From an uncultured Alphaproteobacteria bacterium (GTDB lineage Bacteria; Pseudomonadota; Alphaproteobacteria; HIMB59; GCA-002718135): 43,302 bases of DNA. Below the pieces are notes generated by a model that ran no database searches, was not told where the DNA came from, and was given only the letters and a program-made list of their open reading frames with translations. Shown in pieces: positions 1 through 8,188 of the stretch. A program made the position numbers and the translations under genes. How positions within the stretch are numbered: the stretch's first letter is position 1; each line of letters starts with the position of its first letter. The stretch is from contig CACDIK010000009.1 in the NCBI GenBank assembly GCA_902553005.1, positions 1-43,302 of the forward strand, read 5' to 3'.

Positions 1-384
1 TTTTTTATGTCTTATTTTTTAATGAGCAGACAATTAAGGCCTCTTAAAAGGTTGGCTATAATTGCCGAAACCTTTGGAAGAGGTTTAGATGCACCAGATA
101 TTAAGACTGCAGGAGCATATGAAATAAGACAAACAGCTAATGCTTTTAATCAGATGAGAACAAGAATTAAAAGATTTTTAAAACAAAGAACAGAAATGCT
201 TGCAGGAGTTAGTCATGACCTTAGAACGCCATTAACAAGAATGAAACTTCAAATTTCATTGATGAAAGATGAAAAGGCAAAATCTGAACTCGAAGCAGAT
301 GTTAATGAAATGACGTCAATGTTGGATAGCTATGTTAGTAATGATTGTTTCAGGAATATCTTTTTCTGCATAAAATATATTTAA
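1..384 (+). CDS. Sensor histidine kinase fragment (EnvZ-like), open at the left edge and truncated at its 3' end
   Basis: Cytoplasmic linker and dimerisation part of a two-component sensor kinase. Counting from the ATG at 7, the product starts with the end of a membrane segment (YFLMSRQL), followed by a HAMP-like linker (about 10-55) and a HisKA H-box, GVSHDLRTPLTRMK, with the phosphoacceptor at His70. The frame is open to base 1, so the true start lies outside the window. The match to a kinase ends near residue 108 (about base 330-340). After that come about 17 unrelated residues and a stop, and the whole ATP-binding domain (N, G1, F, G2 boxes) is missing. The break falls where the truncated uvrC on the other strand also ends. 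As it stands the product cannot phosphorylate itself. The cause could be a deletion or an assembly joint. Confidence 0.75.
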   Translation, partial: FFMSYFLMSRQLRPLKRLAIIAETFGRGLDAPDIKTAGAYEIRQTANAFNQMRTRIKRFLKQRTEMLAGVSHDLRTPLTRMKLQISLMKDEKAKSELEADVNEMTSMLDSYVSNDCFRNIFFCIKYI

Positions 385-1293
385 GAAACCTAACATTATT
401 TCTTCGTGATCCAATAAGTTATCATGATCTGGGTAGAAAGCTTTACCACCATAAGAAGTATTATTTCTAAAAAAACTTCCATAAATGCATGTTTTACCCT
501 CATTTGATGTTATTGCAAAAATGTCAGCATTTTTAATATCTTTAATCTTAATTGAATTATTTTGCTCAATATGTTTTAAAGCTTTAAGTCTATCTCTTAG
601 AGATGCTGCTAATTCAAAATTATTTATTTTTGAAGCCTTGTACATTTGATCTGTAAAATTTTTTTGTATTTTTTGAGAGTTACCACTACTTAGAAAATCG
701 TCTGCTGCCTCTATTAATTTTGAATAGGCTTCTTTTGTAATTTTTCCTCCGCAAGGACCAGAACATCTTTTAAGATAATAATTGAAGCACAATTTATTTC
801 CTGCATTAACCTCTTTATCTGTGCATGATCTTAATAGAAATATGCGTTGTATTGTATTAATAGTTCTATTTACTGCATCTGGACTTGCAAATGGTCCATA
901 ATATCTTCCCTTTTTCGTTTGTGGACCACGATGTTTTTCAATTCTAGGAAAATCATGTTCTGAAGAAATAAATATATAAGGGAATGATTTATCATCTCTT
1001 AACAGCACATTAAATCTTGGCTTATGTTTTTTAATTAAATTACATTCAAGGATGATTGCTTCTAATTCTGTATTTGTAACAAAAAAGTTCATTGATTTAG
1101 TTAGACTAATCATTCTTTGAATTCTTCTGGTTAGGTTATTTAGAGATAGATAATTCTTTACCCTATTTGATAATACTTTTGCTTTTCCAATATATAAAAT
1201 ATTACCTTTATCATCCTGCATTTGGTAAACACCAGGTTGATTTGGTAAAGTTTTAGATGTAGCCTTAATAATCTCTTGTCCAAGAAGCGTCAT
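316..1293 (-). CDS. uvrC: UvrC, N-terminal half only (excinuclease ABC subunit C, truncated)
   Basis: Nucleotide excision repair nuclease that makes the dual incision with UvrB. Residues about 15-95 form the GIY-YIG nuclease domain that cuts 3' of the lesion (PGVYQM, then ILYIGKAK). A cysteine cluster follows (LCFNYYLKRCSGPCGG, about 170-185), then a UVR motif for UvrB contact (about 205-245, FELAASLRDRLKAL). UvrC is normally about 600 residues. This copy stops at 325, so the RNase H-like nuclease domain for the 5' cut and the helix-hairpin-helix region are absent. The last few residues (IAIQH) do not look like UvrC and are read from the kinase gene on the other strand. It cannot be a complete repair enzyme. 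The start at 1293 agrees with the family's usual N terminus. Confidence 0.9.
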   Translation of the reverse strand: MTLLGQEIIKATSKTLPNQPGVYQMQDDKGNILYIGKAKVLSNRVKNYLSLNNLTRRIQRMISLTKSMNFFVTNTELEAIILECNLIKKHKPRFNVLLRDDKSFPYIFISSEHDFPRIEKHRGPQTKKGRYYGPFASPDAVNRTINTIQRIFLLRSCTDKEVNAGNKLCFNYYLKRCSGPCGGKITKEAYSKLIEAADDFLSSGNSQKIQKNFTDQMYKASKINNFELAASLRDRLKALKHIEQNNSIKIKDIKNADIFAITSNEGKTCIYGSFFRNNTSYGGKAFYPDHDNLLDHEEIMLGFLNIFYAEKDIPETIITNIAIQH

Positions 1294-1426
1294 TTTATCA
1301 ATCGTAAATAATTAATTTTTCTTTAAATAGGAATTTTATAAAATTAATAAATAACTAACAAGATTATTGTAGTTCATTTAATAATTAATTTAATGTAGGT
1401 AAGAATAATATATTAAGGGTTTTATT

Positions 1427-3196
1427 ATGGTAAAAATGACAACAGAAGAAGCTTTCGTAAAAGTTTTACAGAAACACGGTATTCAGCACGCTTTTGGAAT
1501 AATTGGATCTGCATTTATGCCGATATCTGATCTTTTTCCTAAAGCTGGAATAACATTTTGGGATGTTGCTCATGAGTCAAACGGTGGAATTATGGCTGAT
1601 GGATATACTAGATCAACTGGTAAAATCGCAATGTGTATTGCGCAAAATGGACCTGGTATAACTGGCTTAGTTACACCTATAAAAACTGCTTTTTGGAATC
1701 ATACTCCAATGCTCTTAGTTACTCCACAAGCAGCTAACAAAACTATTGGTCAAGGGGGCTTCCAAGAAGTTGAGCAAATGAATTTATTTAAAGATATGGT
1801 TTGTTATCAAGAAGAGGTAAGAGATCCAGCTAGAGTAGCAGAAGTTTTAAATAGAGTTATTTCAAAAGCTATTAAAGGATCTGCTCCTGCTCAATTAAAT
1901 ATACCAAGAGATTTTTGGACTCAAGTTGTTGATATTGATCTGCCACCAATTATAAAATTTGAAAGACCTTCTGGTGGAATTGAAGCAATTAAGGAAGCCG
2001 CCAATCTTTTATCTAATGCAAAATTCCCCGTTATTTTATCTGGTGCTGGAGTAATTTTAGCTGATGCTATAGATGATTGTAAAAAACTTGCAGAAAAATT
2101 AAGCGCTCCAGTTGCTTGCGGATATCAACATAATGATAGTTTTCCGGGCAAACATCCTCTTGCGGTTGGTCCTTTAGGATACAATGGATCTAAAGCAGCA
2201 ATGGAAATAATTTCCAAGGCAGATGTAGTTCTCGCACTTGGTACAAGATTAAATCCTTTCTCAACTTTACCAGGTTATGGAATAGATTATTGGCCAAAAA
2301 ATGCAGATGTCATTCAAGTTGAAATCAATTCTGATCGTATTGGTTTAACTAAAAAAATTAGTGTTGGTATTTGTGGAGACGCAAAACTTGTTGCGAAGCA
2401 AATTTTAGAAAATCTTGCTACAAATGCAGGTGATCAAGATCGAAAAGAACGAGAAGAGTTAATTCATAAGACAAAGTCAGCTTGGCTACAAACATTAACT
2501 GGCCTTGATCATGAAGAAGATGATCCTGGCACATCTTGGAATAAAGACTCACGAGATAGAGAACCAGAGAAAATGTCACCAAGAATGGCATGGAGAGCTA
2601 TTCAAGCAGGTTTGCCTGAAGATGCAATTATATCAAGTGATATAGGAAATAATTGTGCAATCGGTAACGCTTACCCAACATTTGAGAATGGTAGAAAGTA
2701 TTTAGCACCTGGTTTATTTGGACCATGTGGTTATGGTTTTCCATCTGTAATTGGAGCAAAAATAGGCTGTCCTGATACACCAGTTGTAGGCTTTGCAGGT
2801 GATGGCGCATTTGGAATTAGTATGAGTGAAATGACTTCTTGCAATAGAGATGGATGGCCAAATATTACAATGATAATTTTTAGAAATTATCAATGGGGAG
2901 CGGAGAAAAGAAATACTACACTTTGGTATAATAACAATTTTGTTGGAACTGAACTTGATCCTAAATTAAGCTATGCAAAAATAGCAGAGGCTTGTGGTTT
3001 TAAGGGGATTAAAGTCAATTCTCAAGAGGAACTAACAGAGGCTTTACAACAATCTTGTAAGGATCAGATGCAAGGAATAACAACCTTCATTGAAGTGATG
3101 CTTAACCAAGAATTAGGTGAACCATTTAGAAGAGACGCAATGAAAGCTCCAGTAGAAGTAGCTGGAATTGATCCTAAAGATACAGTAGTTCAATAA
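1427..3196 (+). CDS. xsc: Sulfoacetaldehyde acetyltransferase
   Basis: Thiamine-diphosphate enzyme that converts sulfoacetaldehyde and phosphate to acetyl phosphate and sulfite. It is the desulfonation step of taurine, isethionate and some C3-sulfonate routes. At 589 residues it has the usual Xsc length. The N-terminal pyrimidine-binding domain contains the conserved Glu50 (DVAHESNGG); a central domain lies near 190-340; the C-terminal pyrophosphate domain has the ThDP motif starting GDGAFG at 458 and ending in the RNYQWGAEK region. The start is MTTEEAFVKVLQKHGI preceded by three residues, with AAGGG about 7 bases upstream; the ATG at 1436 is an alternative. No transaminase, phosphotransacetylase or sulfite exporter is adjacent, so the supply of sulfoacetaldehyde must be encoded elsewhere. 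The stop codon abuts that of the convergent GMC gene. Confidence 0.93.
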   Translation: MVKMTTEEAFVKVLQKHGIQHAFGIIGSAFMPISDLFPKAGITFWDVAHESNGGIMADGYTRSTGKIAMCIAQNGPGITGLVTPIKTAFWNHTPMLLVTPQAANKTIGQGGFQEVEQMNLFKDMVCYQEEVRDPARVAEVLNRVISKAIKGSAPAQLNIPRDFWTQVVDIDLPPIIKFERPSGGIEAIKEAANLLSNAKFPVILSGAGVILADAIDDCKKLAEKLSAPVACGYQHNDSFPGKHPLAVGPLGYNGSKAAMEIISKADVVLALGTRLNPFSTLPGYGIDYWPKNADVIQVEINSDRIGLTKKISVGICGDAKLVAKQILENLATNAGDQDRKEREELIHKTKSAWLQTLTGLDHEEDDPGTSWNKDSRDREPEKMSPRMAWRAIQAGLPEDAIISSDIGNNCAIGNAYPTFENGRKYLAPGLFGPCGYGFPSVIGAKIGCPDTPVVGFAGDGAFGISMSEMTSCNRDGWPNITMIIFRNYQWGAEKRNTTLWYNNNFVGTELDPKLSYAKIAEACGFKGIKVNSQEELTEALQQSCKDQMQGITTFIEVMLNQELGEPFRRDAMKAPVEVAGIDPKDTVVQ

Positions 3197-4801
3197 TCAT
3201 TTTTGATCTTTAATTATTAGATCAGAACCTTTTTCAGCAATCATCATTGTTGGTGCGTTAGTATTTCCAGATGTAATAGTAGGCATCACAGATGCATCAA
3301 CTACTCTTAAATTTTGTATACCTTTTACTTTGAGATTATCATTTACAACTGAGTTTTCATCATTACCCATTCTACATGTGCTAACTGGATGAAAAATAGT
3401 ATTCGCAAATTTACCTGCTTCTCTTGCTAACGATTCATTATCTTTAAATTCTATTCCAGGCCTGTATTCTTTTGGTTGATATTTATTGTATGCCTTTGAC
3501 TCTAAAACTATTTTTCTAACTATCTTAATTGATTTCGCTGCAATCTCTCTATCTTCGTAAGTAGACAGATAGTTCATTTTTATTTTTGGATAAATTCTTG
3601 TATCAGAAGATTTGATTTCTATAGTTCCTCTACTCGTTGGGCGAACATTTGTAATCGTAGGTGTAAAAGCTGGAAATTTATGTAGTTCAGCTTTACCCAA
3701 TAAATCTGTACTAGCAGGTGAAATATGAAACTGTAAATTAGGATTTTCTAAATAAGAGTCACTTTTAATGAAACCACACAAATAGCTAGCTCCAACTGTT
3801 AATGGGCCTTTTCTGTAAATAAAATAATTTAATCCAGTTAAAAATTTTTTTGTAAAACTGTGATATATATCATTTAATGTTTCTAGATTTTTAATTTTGT
3901 ATACAGGTCTTAACATTAAATGATCAGTCAAATTTTTTCCAACACCATTAATTTCTCTAATGATATTAATATTATTCTTATTTAATAATTCTCCTGGTCC
4001 AACACCTGATGTTTGAAGTATGTGAGGGGAACCTATAGTACCTGCACATAATAATACTTCTCTATTTACAGAATAAATAAATTCTTCATTGCCTCTCCAG
4101 ACATTTACATTTTTTACTTTAAAGTTTTCAAAGGTTAAATTTTTTACATGTGCATTTGTAATGATTTTTAAATTTTTTCTATTTTTTACAGGATTTAAAA
4201 AACCTACAGCAGAACTACATCTAAAACCTCTATCAATTGTCATTGGGAAATATCCCATACCTTCATTATCACCATCATTAAAATCAGAATTTTTTTTGTA
4301 ACCAAATTCTTCCGCAGCATCTAAAAATAAATCTAATAATTTAAATTTTGATCTAATTTGTTCTACTTTGATAGGACCACTGTCCCCATGAAAATCACTT
4401 TTAGAGATTTTATAATTTTCTGATTTTTTAAAATAAGGCAATACATCATCCCAAGACCAACCAATATTTCCTAATTGTCTCCAGTAATTATAGTCATTAG
4501 CATGACCTCTAATATACAGCATACCGTTTATTGACGAACTGCCACCTAGAGTTTTTCCTCTTGGAATAAGCATTTTTCTATTATTACAAAATTCTTCCTC
4601 TTCAGTAGTAAAACACCAATCCGTATTTGGGTTATGCATTGTTTTGAAATATCCTCCAGGAATATGTATCCAAGGATTTATATCCTTACCACCGGCTTCA
4701 ATTAATAAAACTCTAATTTTTTTGTTCTCTGTGAGTCTATTTGCTAAAATACAACCAGCTGTCCCAGCACCAATTATAATATAATCAAATTGTTCATTCA
4801 T
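3197..4801 (-). CDS. GMC-family FAD oxidoreductase (choline dehydrogenase-like)
   Basis: Flavin-dependent alcohol dehydrogenase of the glucose-methanol-choline family. It has the N-terminal FAD dinucleotide motif GAGTAG at about 11-16, the GMC signature around PRGKTLGGSSSINGMLYIRG (about 80-100), the second signature GTIGSPHILQTSGVGP (about 255-270), and a C-terminal catalytic region with His471 in FHPVSTCRMG followed by TSGNTNAPTMMIAEKG. Length 534 is typical. The alcohol substrate cannot be read from sequence: choline, polyethylene glycol and other alcohols are all used by close relatives, and no betaine aldehyde dehydrogenase or choline transporter is next to it. It has its own upstream gap (4802-4873), divergent from the antiporter gene. 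Confidence 0.88.
   Translation of the reverse strand: MNEQFDYIIIGAGTAGCILANRLTENKKIRVLLIEAGGKDINPWIHIPGGYFKTMHNPNTDWCFTTEEEEFCNNRKMLIPRGKTLGGSSSINGMLYIRGHANDYNYWRQLGNIGWSWDDVLPYFKKSENYKISKSDFHGDSGPIKVEQIRSKFKLLDLFLDAAEEFGYKKNSDFNDGDNEGMGYFPMTIDRGFRCSSAVGFLNPVKNRKNLKIITNAHVKNLTFENFKVKNVNVWRGNEEFIYSVNREVLLCAGTIGSPHILQTSGVGPGELLNKNNINIIREINGVGKNLTDHLMLRPVYKIKNLETLNDIYHSFTKKFLTGLNYFIYRKGPLTVGASYLCGFIKSDSYLENPNLQFHISPASTDLLGKAELHKFPAFTPTITNVRPTSRGTIEIKSSDTRIYPKIKMNYLSTYEDREIAAKSIKIVRKIVLESKAYNKYQPKEYRPGIEFKDNESLAREAGKFANTIFHPVSTCRMGNDENSVVNDNLKVKGIQNLRVVDASVMPTITSGNTNAPTMMIAEKGSDLIIKDQK
3204..3224 (+). terminator. Possible hairpin terminator for xsc, inside the 3' end of the GMC gene
   Basis: TGATCT and AGATCA form a perfect 6-base-pair stem with a 9-base loop, starting 8 bases after the xsc stop codon. 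There is a short T-run about 5 bases downstream, after GAACC. Because xsc and the GMC gene meet with no spacer, any terminator must lie inside the opposing gene. The stem is short and AT-rich, so this is only a candidate. Confidence 0.25.
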
Positions 4802-4873
4802 TATTAAGAATTTTTTTTTATTATATACTAATTAAATTAAACATATAACTAACTAAAATAATTAAAATTATTA

Positions 4874-5782
4874 ATGTATATTTTTCTCGCAATAATAGGA
4901 TTGGGTCTTTTAGTATTAGGTGCAGAAATTGTTATTAGGGGTTCAATTAGTTTTGGAAAAAAAATAAATATTTCATTATTTGCTATTGGAGTTGTAATTG
5001 TAGCTGGGGGTACGTCATTGCCTGAGTTGGCAAGCAGCATTAATGCAGTCATAAATAATTATTCTGACCTTGCTTTAGGTGCAGTAGTTGGGAGTAATAT
5101 AGCAAATCTAGTACTTGTTATGGCTGCTACGACAATAATTTTTCCAATTGTAAACATAAATAAGAATCAAATTAATCAAGCATGGATCAATATCTTCTTA
5201 GGCATTGTTTTAATTTTTATGACGTTTTTTTATTTCAATTATATTTTTGGAATAGTAGCTATTCTTACTCTTATTTATTTAATGTACATTCAAATGAAAA
5301 AAGGAGAAATAGATAATACAGAAATAGATAAAAATGATTACTCAACGATAATTTCATTAATATTAATTGTACTAGGTATTATTTTTTTAGTTTTTGGTTC
5401 AGATTTATTAGTTAGTTCAGCAATTGAAATAGCAAAAACATATAATGTTTCTGAGGCAGTTATAGGATTATCATTAATTGCGTTTGGCACATCACTCCCT
5501 GAATTAGTTGTTGGAATTTTATCTGCAATTAAAAAGAAAGTTGATTTTGCTCTAGGGAATATTTTAGGATCAAATATTTATAATGTTCTTGGTGTTCTAG
5601 GTATTAGTTCTTTGTTTGGTAATTTTACATTACCGGAAATATTCTTAAAACAAGATTTATTAATAATGGTTGCTATTACTTCAATAGTTCTAATCTTTAT
5701 GCTCTCAATGAAAAAAATTGGACGAATATATGGAATTTTAGGTTTATCTATCTATGTTTCTTATTTGTACTATATTTTTTAA
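4874..5782 (+). CDS. Calcium/sodium antiporter (CaCA family, YrbG-like)
   Basis: Inner-membrane cation antiporter that probably expels Ca2+ in exchange for Na+ or H+. The 302-residue protein has about ten hydrophobic segments in two homologous halves, each with the alpha-repeat signature of the family: GGTSLPELASS followed by GSNIANL in the first half (about 38-80) and FGTSLPELVVG followed by GSNIYNVLG in the second (about 210-245). Both acidic residues expected in the ion site are present. It stands alone, divergent from the GMC gene and followed by the M24 peptidase in the same direction, and nothing nearby suggests a specialised role. Confidence 0.9.
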   Translation: MYIFLAIIGLGLLVLGAEIVIRGSISFGKKINISLFAIGVVIVAGGTSLPELASSINAVINNYSDLALGAVVGSNIANLVLVMAATTIIFPIVNINKNQINQAWINIFLGIVLIFMTFFYFNYIFGIVAILTLIYLMYIQMKKGEIDNTEIDKNDYSTIISLILIVLGIIFLVFGSDLLVSSAIEIAKTYNVSEAVIGLSLIAFGTSLPELVVGILSAIKKKVDFALGNILGSNIYNVLGVLGISSLFGNFTLPEIFLKQDLLIMVAITSIVLIFMLSMKKIGRIYGILGLSIYVSYLYYIF

Positions 5783-5837
5783 TTTATATTTAAAATTTAG
5801 TTTAAATTTAATTTAAATTGGTTAAATAAAACTTAAT

Positions 5838-6935
5838 ATGTTTATTGATAAATTAGAAAAATTACAACATCAGCTTATTGAAAATAATTTAGATGCATTC
5901 GTAATTATTCCAGGTTCAAACTTTAGGTATTTAACTGGTGGCGATTTTCACTTGATGGAAAGACCAACAGCGTTAATTATTTCCAAAAATCAAAAACCCC
6001 TAGCAATACTTCCAGTACTAGAAGTTGATAGTTTTAGAAAACTGAATATTGATGCTGAAATTTTTCAATGGCAAGATAGTGATGGATATCAAGATGCATT
6101 TAATAAAGCATTTGAAAAAATTAAAAATTGTAAATCTTTAGGTGTTGAGGGCCAAAGGATGAGGGTTTTTGAATATGAAGCTATAAAAAACGCAAATAAA
6201 GATTTAAATATCAGTAATGCTCAAAGAATAATAAGTAATATACGATTACGTAAAAATAGTGATGATTTAGAAAATTTACAAAAAGCTGTCAAAATTGCAG
6301 AAACAACGTTAGCTAATACTATTAACTATGTAGAAATAGGAAAATCGGAAATAGAAATTAAAAATTTTCTACTCCAGCAACTTTATGAAAATGGAGCTGA
6401 AGGTATTGCATTTGATCCTATTGTTTTGGCAGGTGCTAACTCAGCTCTTCCTCATGGTCATTCAAGTAATGATTATTTTTTAAAAGATGGTGATTGTCTC
6501 CTTTTCGATTTTGGAGCAGTAGTGAATGGTTATAATTCAGATATAACGAGAACTTTTTTTGTTGGTTCTGCTTCAGATGAGCAAAAAAATTTTTATGATG
6601 CAGTTTTGAAAGCAAATAAATTGGGATTAAGTATTTCAAAACCTAATTTAACTATGCATAATCTAGATGACAGTGTACTCAATTCTCTAGAAGATTCTGG
6701 TTATAAAGATTATATTGTCCACAAAACCGGACATGGTCTTGGACTAGATGTACATGAAGATCCATATATTATGAGAAAAAATAATGAGCTTCTTGAGGAG
6801 GGCATGGTAATCACTATTGAACCCGGTCTTTATAAACAAGGAGATCTTGGTGTTAGAATTGAAGATGATGTTTTAATTACAAATGATGGATGTAAAAGTT
6901 TAACTACCTTTTCTAAAGAATTAAGAATTATTTAG
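5838..6935 (+). CDS. M24-family metallopeptidase (Xaa-Pro dipeptidase/aminopeptidase type)
   Basis: Cytoplasmic two-metal peptidase expected to cut the bond before proline in di- or oligopeptides. The N-terminal creatinase-like domain covers about 1-135 (with NFRYLTGG), and the pita-bread catalytic domain about 140-360. All five metal ligands can be seen: Asp224 (FDFG), Asp235 (SDITRTF), His299 (TGHGLG), Glu328 (IEPG) and Glu342 (IEDD), plus the conserved His206. Length 365 fits PepQ/YpdF-like enzymes. M24 relatives also include creatinase and the DMSP lyase DddP, but the sequence is closest in layout to an ordinary Xaa-Pro peptidase. The peptide-type transporter on the opposite strand could supply its substrate. 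Its end overlaps the convergent GAF-domain gene by 8 bases. Confidence 0.85.
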   Translation: MFIDKLEKLQHQLIENNLDAFVIIPGSNFRYLTGGDFHLMERPTALIISKNQKPLAILPVLEVDSFRKLNIDAEIFQWQDSDGYQDAFNKAFEKIKNCKSLGVEGQRMRVFEYEAIKNANKDLNISNAQRIISNIRLRKNSDDLENLQKAVKIAETTLANTINYVEIGKSEIEIKNFLLQQLYENGAEGIAFDPIVLAGANSALPHGHSSNDYFLKDGDCLLFDFGAVVNGYNSDITRTFFVGSASDEQKNFYDAVLKANKLGLSISKPNLTMHNLDDSVLNSLEDSGYKDYIVHKTGHGLGLDVHEDPYIMRKNNELLEEGMVITIEPGLYKQGDLGVRIEDDVLITNDGCKSLTTFSKELRII

Positions 6936-7440
6936 TTTTCATATTTTGCTGATGAAATAAAAAATATCCAGATAGTAAACTAGCAAAAGGTTTAGCAAGT
7001 TTTACAGTATCTGAATTATAATAAAACTCTTTATGTAGTATATTCATTGTTCCTAATATTATGTTATTATTGATAACAGGAATATTTATTATAGATCCAC
7101 AACCTAGGCTTGATATCACCTCATGATCAAAAAATAATTTTTTTATTGTCTTCATATCTTTTCCAAGAAAATTTTTTTTATTCAAAACAACTTTTTTTGT
7201 CCACTCATTTTTAGGAATTGGTTTTGTGCCAAGAAGAGGATATGCTTTAATGTTGCTAGAGTATACTCTTTCAACATACTTCAATGATTTATCTACAACC
7301 ATCAGTGTAAATAATTTATGTCCTATAATCTTTTTAACTTTAAAATCTAATTCTTTGAAAAATTTTTTGGAATTTTGAGAATTAGTTTTATTTATTAATT
7401 TTACTAAAATTTTATTATGGTTTTGTTGCATCTTCTTCAT
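6928..7440 (-). CDS. GAF-domain protein at the end of the peptide-transporter operon
   Basis: A 170-residue soluble protein that reads as a single GAF-type sensor domain. A helical start (about 1-35) leads to a strand pair FTLMVVDKSLKYVERVYSS (about 44-62), then YPLLGTKPIP, and a C-terminal part with SLGCGSIINIPVINNNIILGTMNILH (about 110-136), typical of the later GAF strands. No output domain is attached. The gene begins inside the upstream ATPase gene (26-base overlap), so it is translated as part of that operon. A role in sensing the imported compound is possible but unproven. Related GAF proteins in other bacteria sit beside amidase or hydantoinase genes. Its 3' end overlaps the M24 peptidase gene. 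Confidence 0.65.
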   Translation of the reverse strand: MKKMQQNHNKILVKLINKTNSQNSKKFFKELDFKVKKIIGHKLFTLMVVDKSLKYVERVYSSNIKAYPLLGTKPIPKNEWTKKVVLNKKNFLGKDMKTIKKLFFDHEVISSLGCGSIINIPVINNNIILGTMNILHKEFYYNSDTVKLAKPFASLLSGYFLFHQQNMKTK

Positions 7441-8188
7441 CAGTTACGGTTGGTATAGCTCTTATAAGAGTTTTTGTGTATTCACTTTTTGGGTTTTGGA
7501 AAATTTCTATTGTTTCTCCTTTTTCTTCAATTTTGCCTTTATTCATTACAACTACTTTATTAGCAATATTTTTTACAACACTTAAATCATGGGTAATAAA
7601 AATGTATGTAAGATCAAATTTCTTTTTTATGTCTAATAATAAATTTAATACTTTTGATTGAACAATAACGTCCAAAGCTGAAGTCGGCTCATCAAGAATT
7701 AAAACTTTTGGTTCTGTCGCTAAAGCTCTTGCGATTGCAACTCTTTGTTTCTGCCCTCCAGATAATGTATCAGGATATCTATCCATAAAATTACTTTCTA
7801 AACCAACAAAAGATAAGAGTTCTTCAACTTTTTCTTTGTATTTATTATCTTCTACAATTTTATGAATCTTTAATGGCAAGGCTATAGTGCTGTAGATAGT
7901 TTTTTTGGGATTTAATGTCGACATTGGATTTTGCTGAACAAACTGAATAAGTTTCCTAAGTTGAAGGTTCCTTTTTTTAGTTAACTTCTCTTTTTCAAAT
8001 AAAACCTCCCCTTGATCTTGTTGATAGATGCCCAGTATAATATTTGCTAAAGTAGTTTTACCAGAACCAGACTCTCCAACAATTGCAAAACAATCTCTCT
8101 CTAATATCTCTAAGTTTATATTCGATAGTGCTTTCACTATATTATTTTTAATTGTAAATTGTTTTGAAATATCTCGTATCTTGATCAT
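7415..8188 (-). CDS. Peptide-type ABC transporter ATP-binding protein (DppF/OppF-like)
   Basis: One of two ATPases driving the transporter encoded upstream. Walker A is GESGSGKTT (about 38-46), the signature motif LSGGQKQRVAIARAL lies near 142-156, and Walker B is VLILDEPTSALD. The C-terminal end with the EIFQNPKSEYTKTL stretch is typical of the oligopeptide-type ATPases, although the cysteines of an iron-sulfur cluster seen in some DppF proteins are absent and the protein is short at 257 residues. It overlaps the preceding ATPase gene by 4 bases and the following GAF gene by 26, which shows translational coupling. Confidence 0.9.
   Translation of the reverse strand: MIKIRDISKQFTIKNNIVKALSNINLEILERDCFAIVGESGSGKTTLANIILGIYQQDQGEVLFEKEKLTKKRNLQLRKLIQFVQQNPMSTLNPKKTIYSTIALPLKIHKIVEDNKYKEKVEELLSFVGLESNFMDRYPDTLSGGQKQRVAIARALATEPKVLILDEPTSALDVIVQSKVLNLLLDIKKKFDLTYIFITHDLSVVKNIANKVVVMNKGKIEEKGETIEIFQNPKSEYTKTLIRAIPTVTDEEDATKP

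Noticed and set aside
1294-1426. Riboswitch or small RNA in the largest intergenic gaps (1294-1426, 39172-39300)
   Set aside because: No conserved stem set could be recognised. The second gap is explained by operator and promoter elements, and the first shows only AT-rich sequence and a ribosome-binding site.
4089-4301. Open frames on the strand opposite to real genes, such as this one and about twenty others
   Set aside because: They lie wholly inside well-supported genes, lack ribosome-binding sites and their products show no recognisable domains; AT-rich coding sequence produces them by chance.
5838-6935. DMSP lyase DddP
   Set aside because: DddP belongs to the M24 fold, but this protein is shorter and keeps the layout and all metal ligands of an ordinary Xaa-Pro peptidase.
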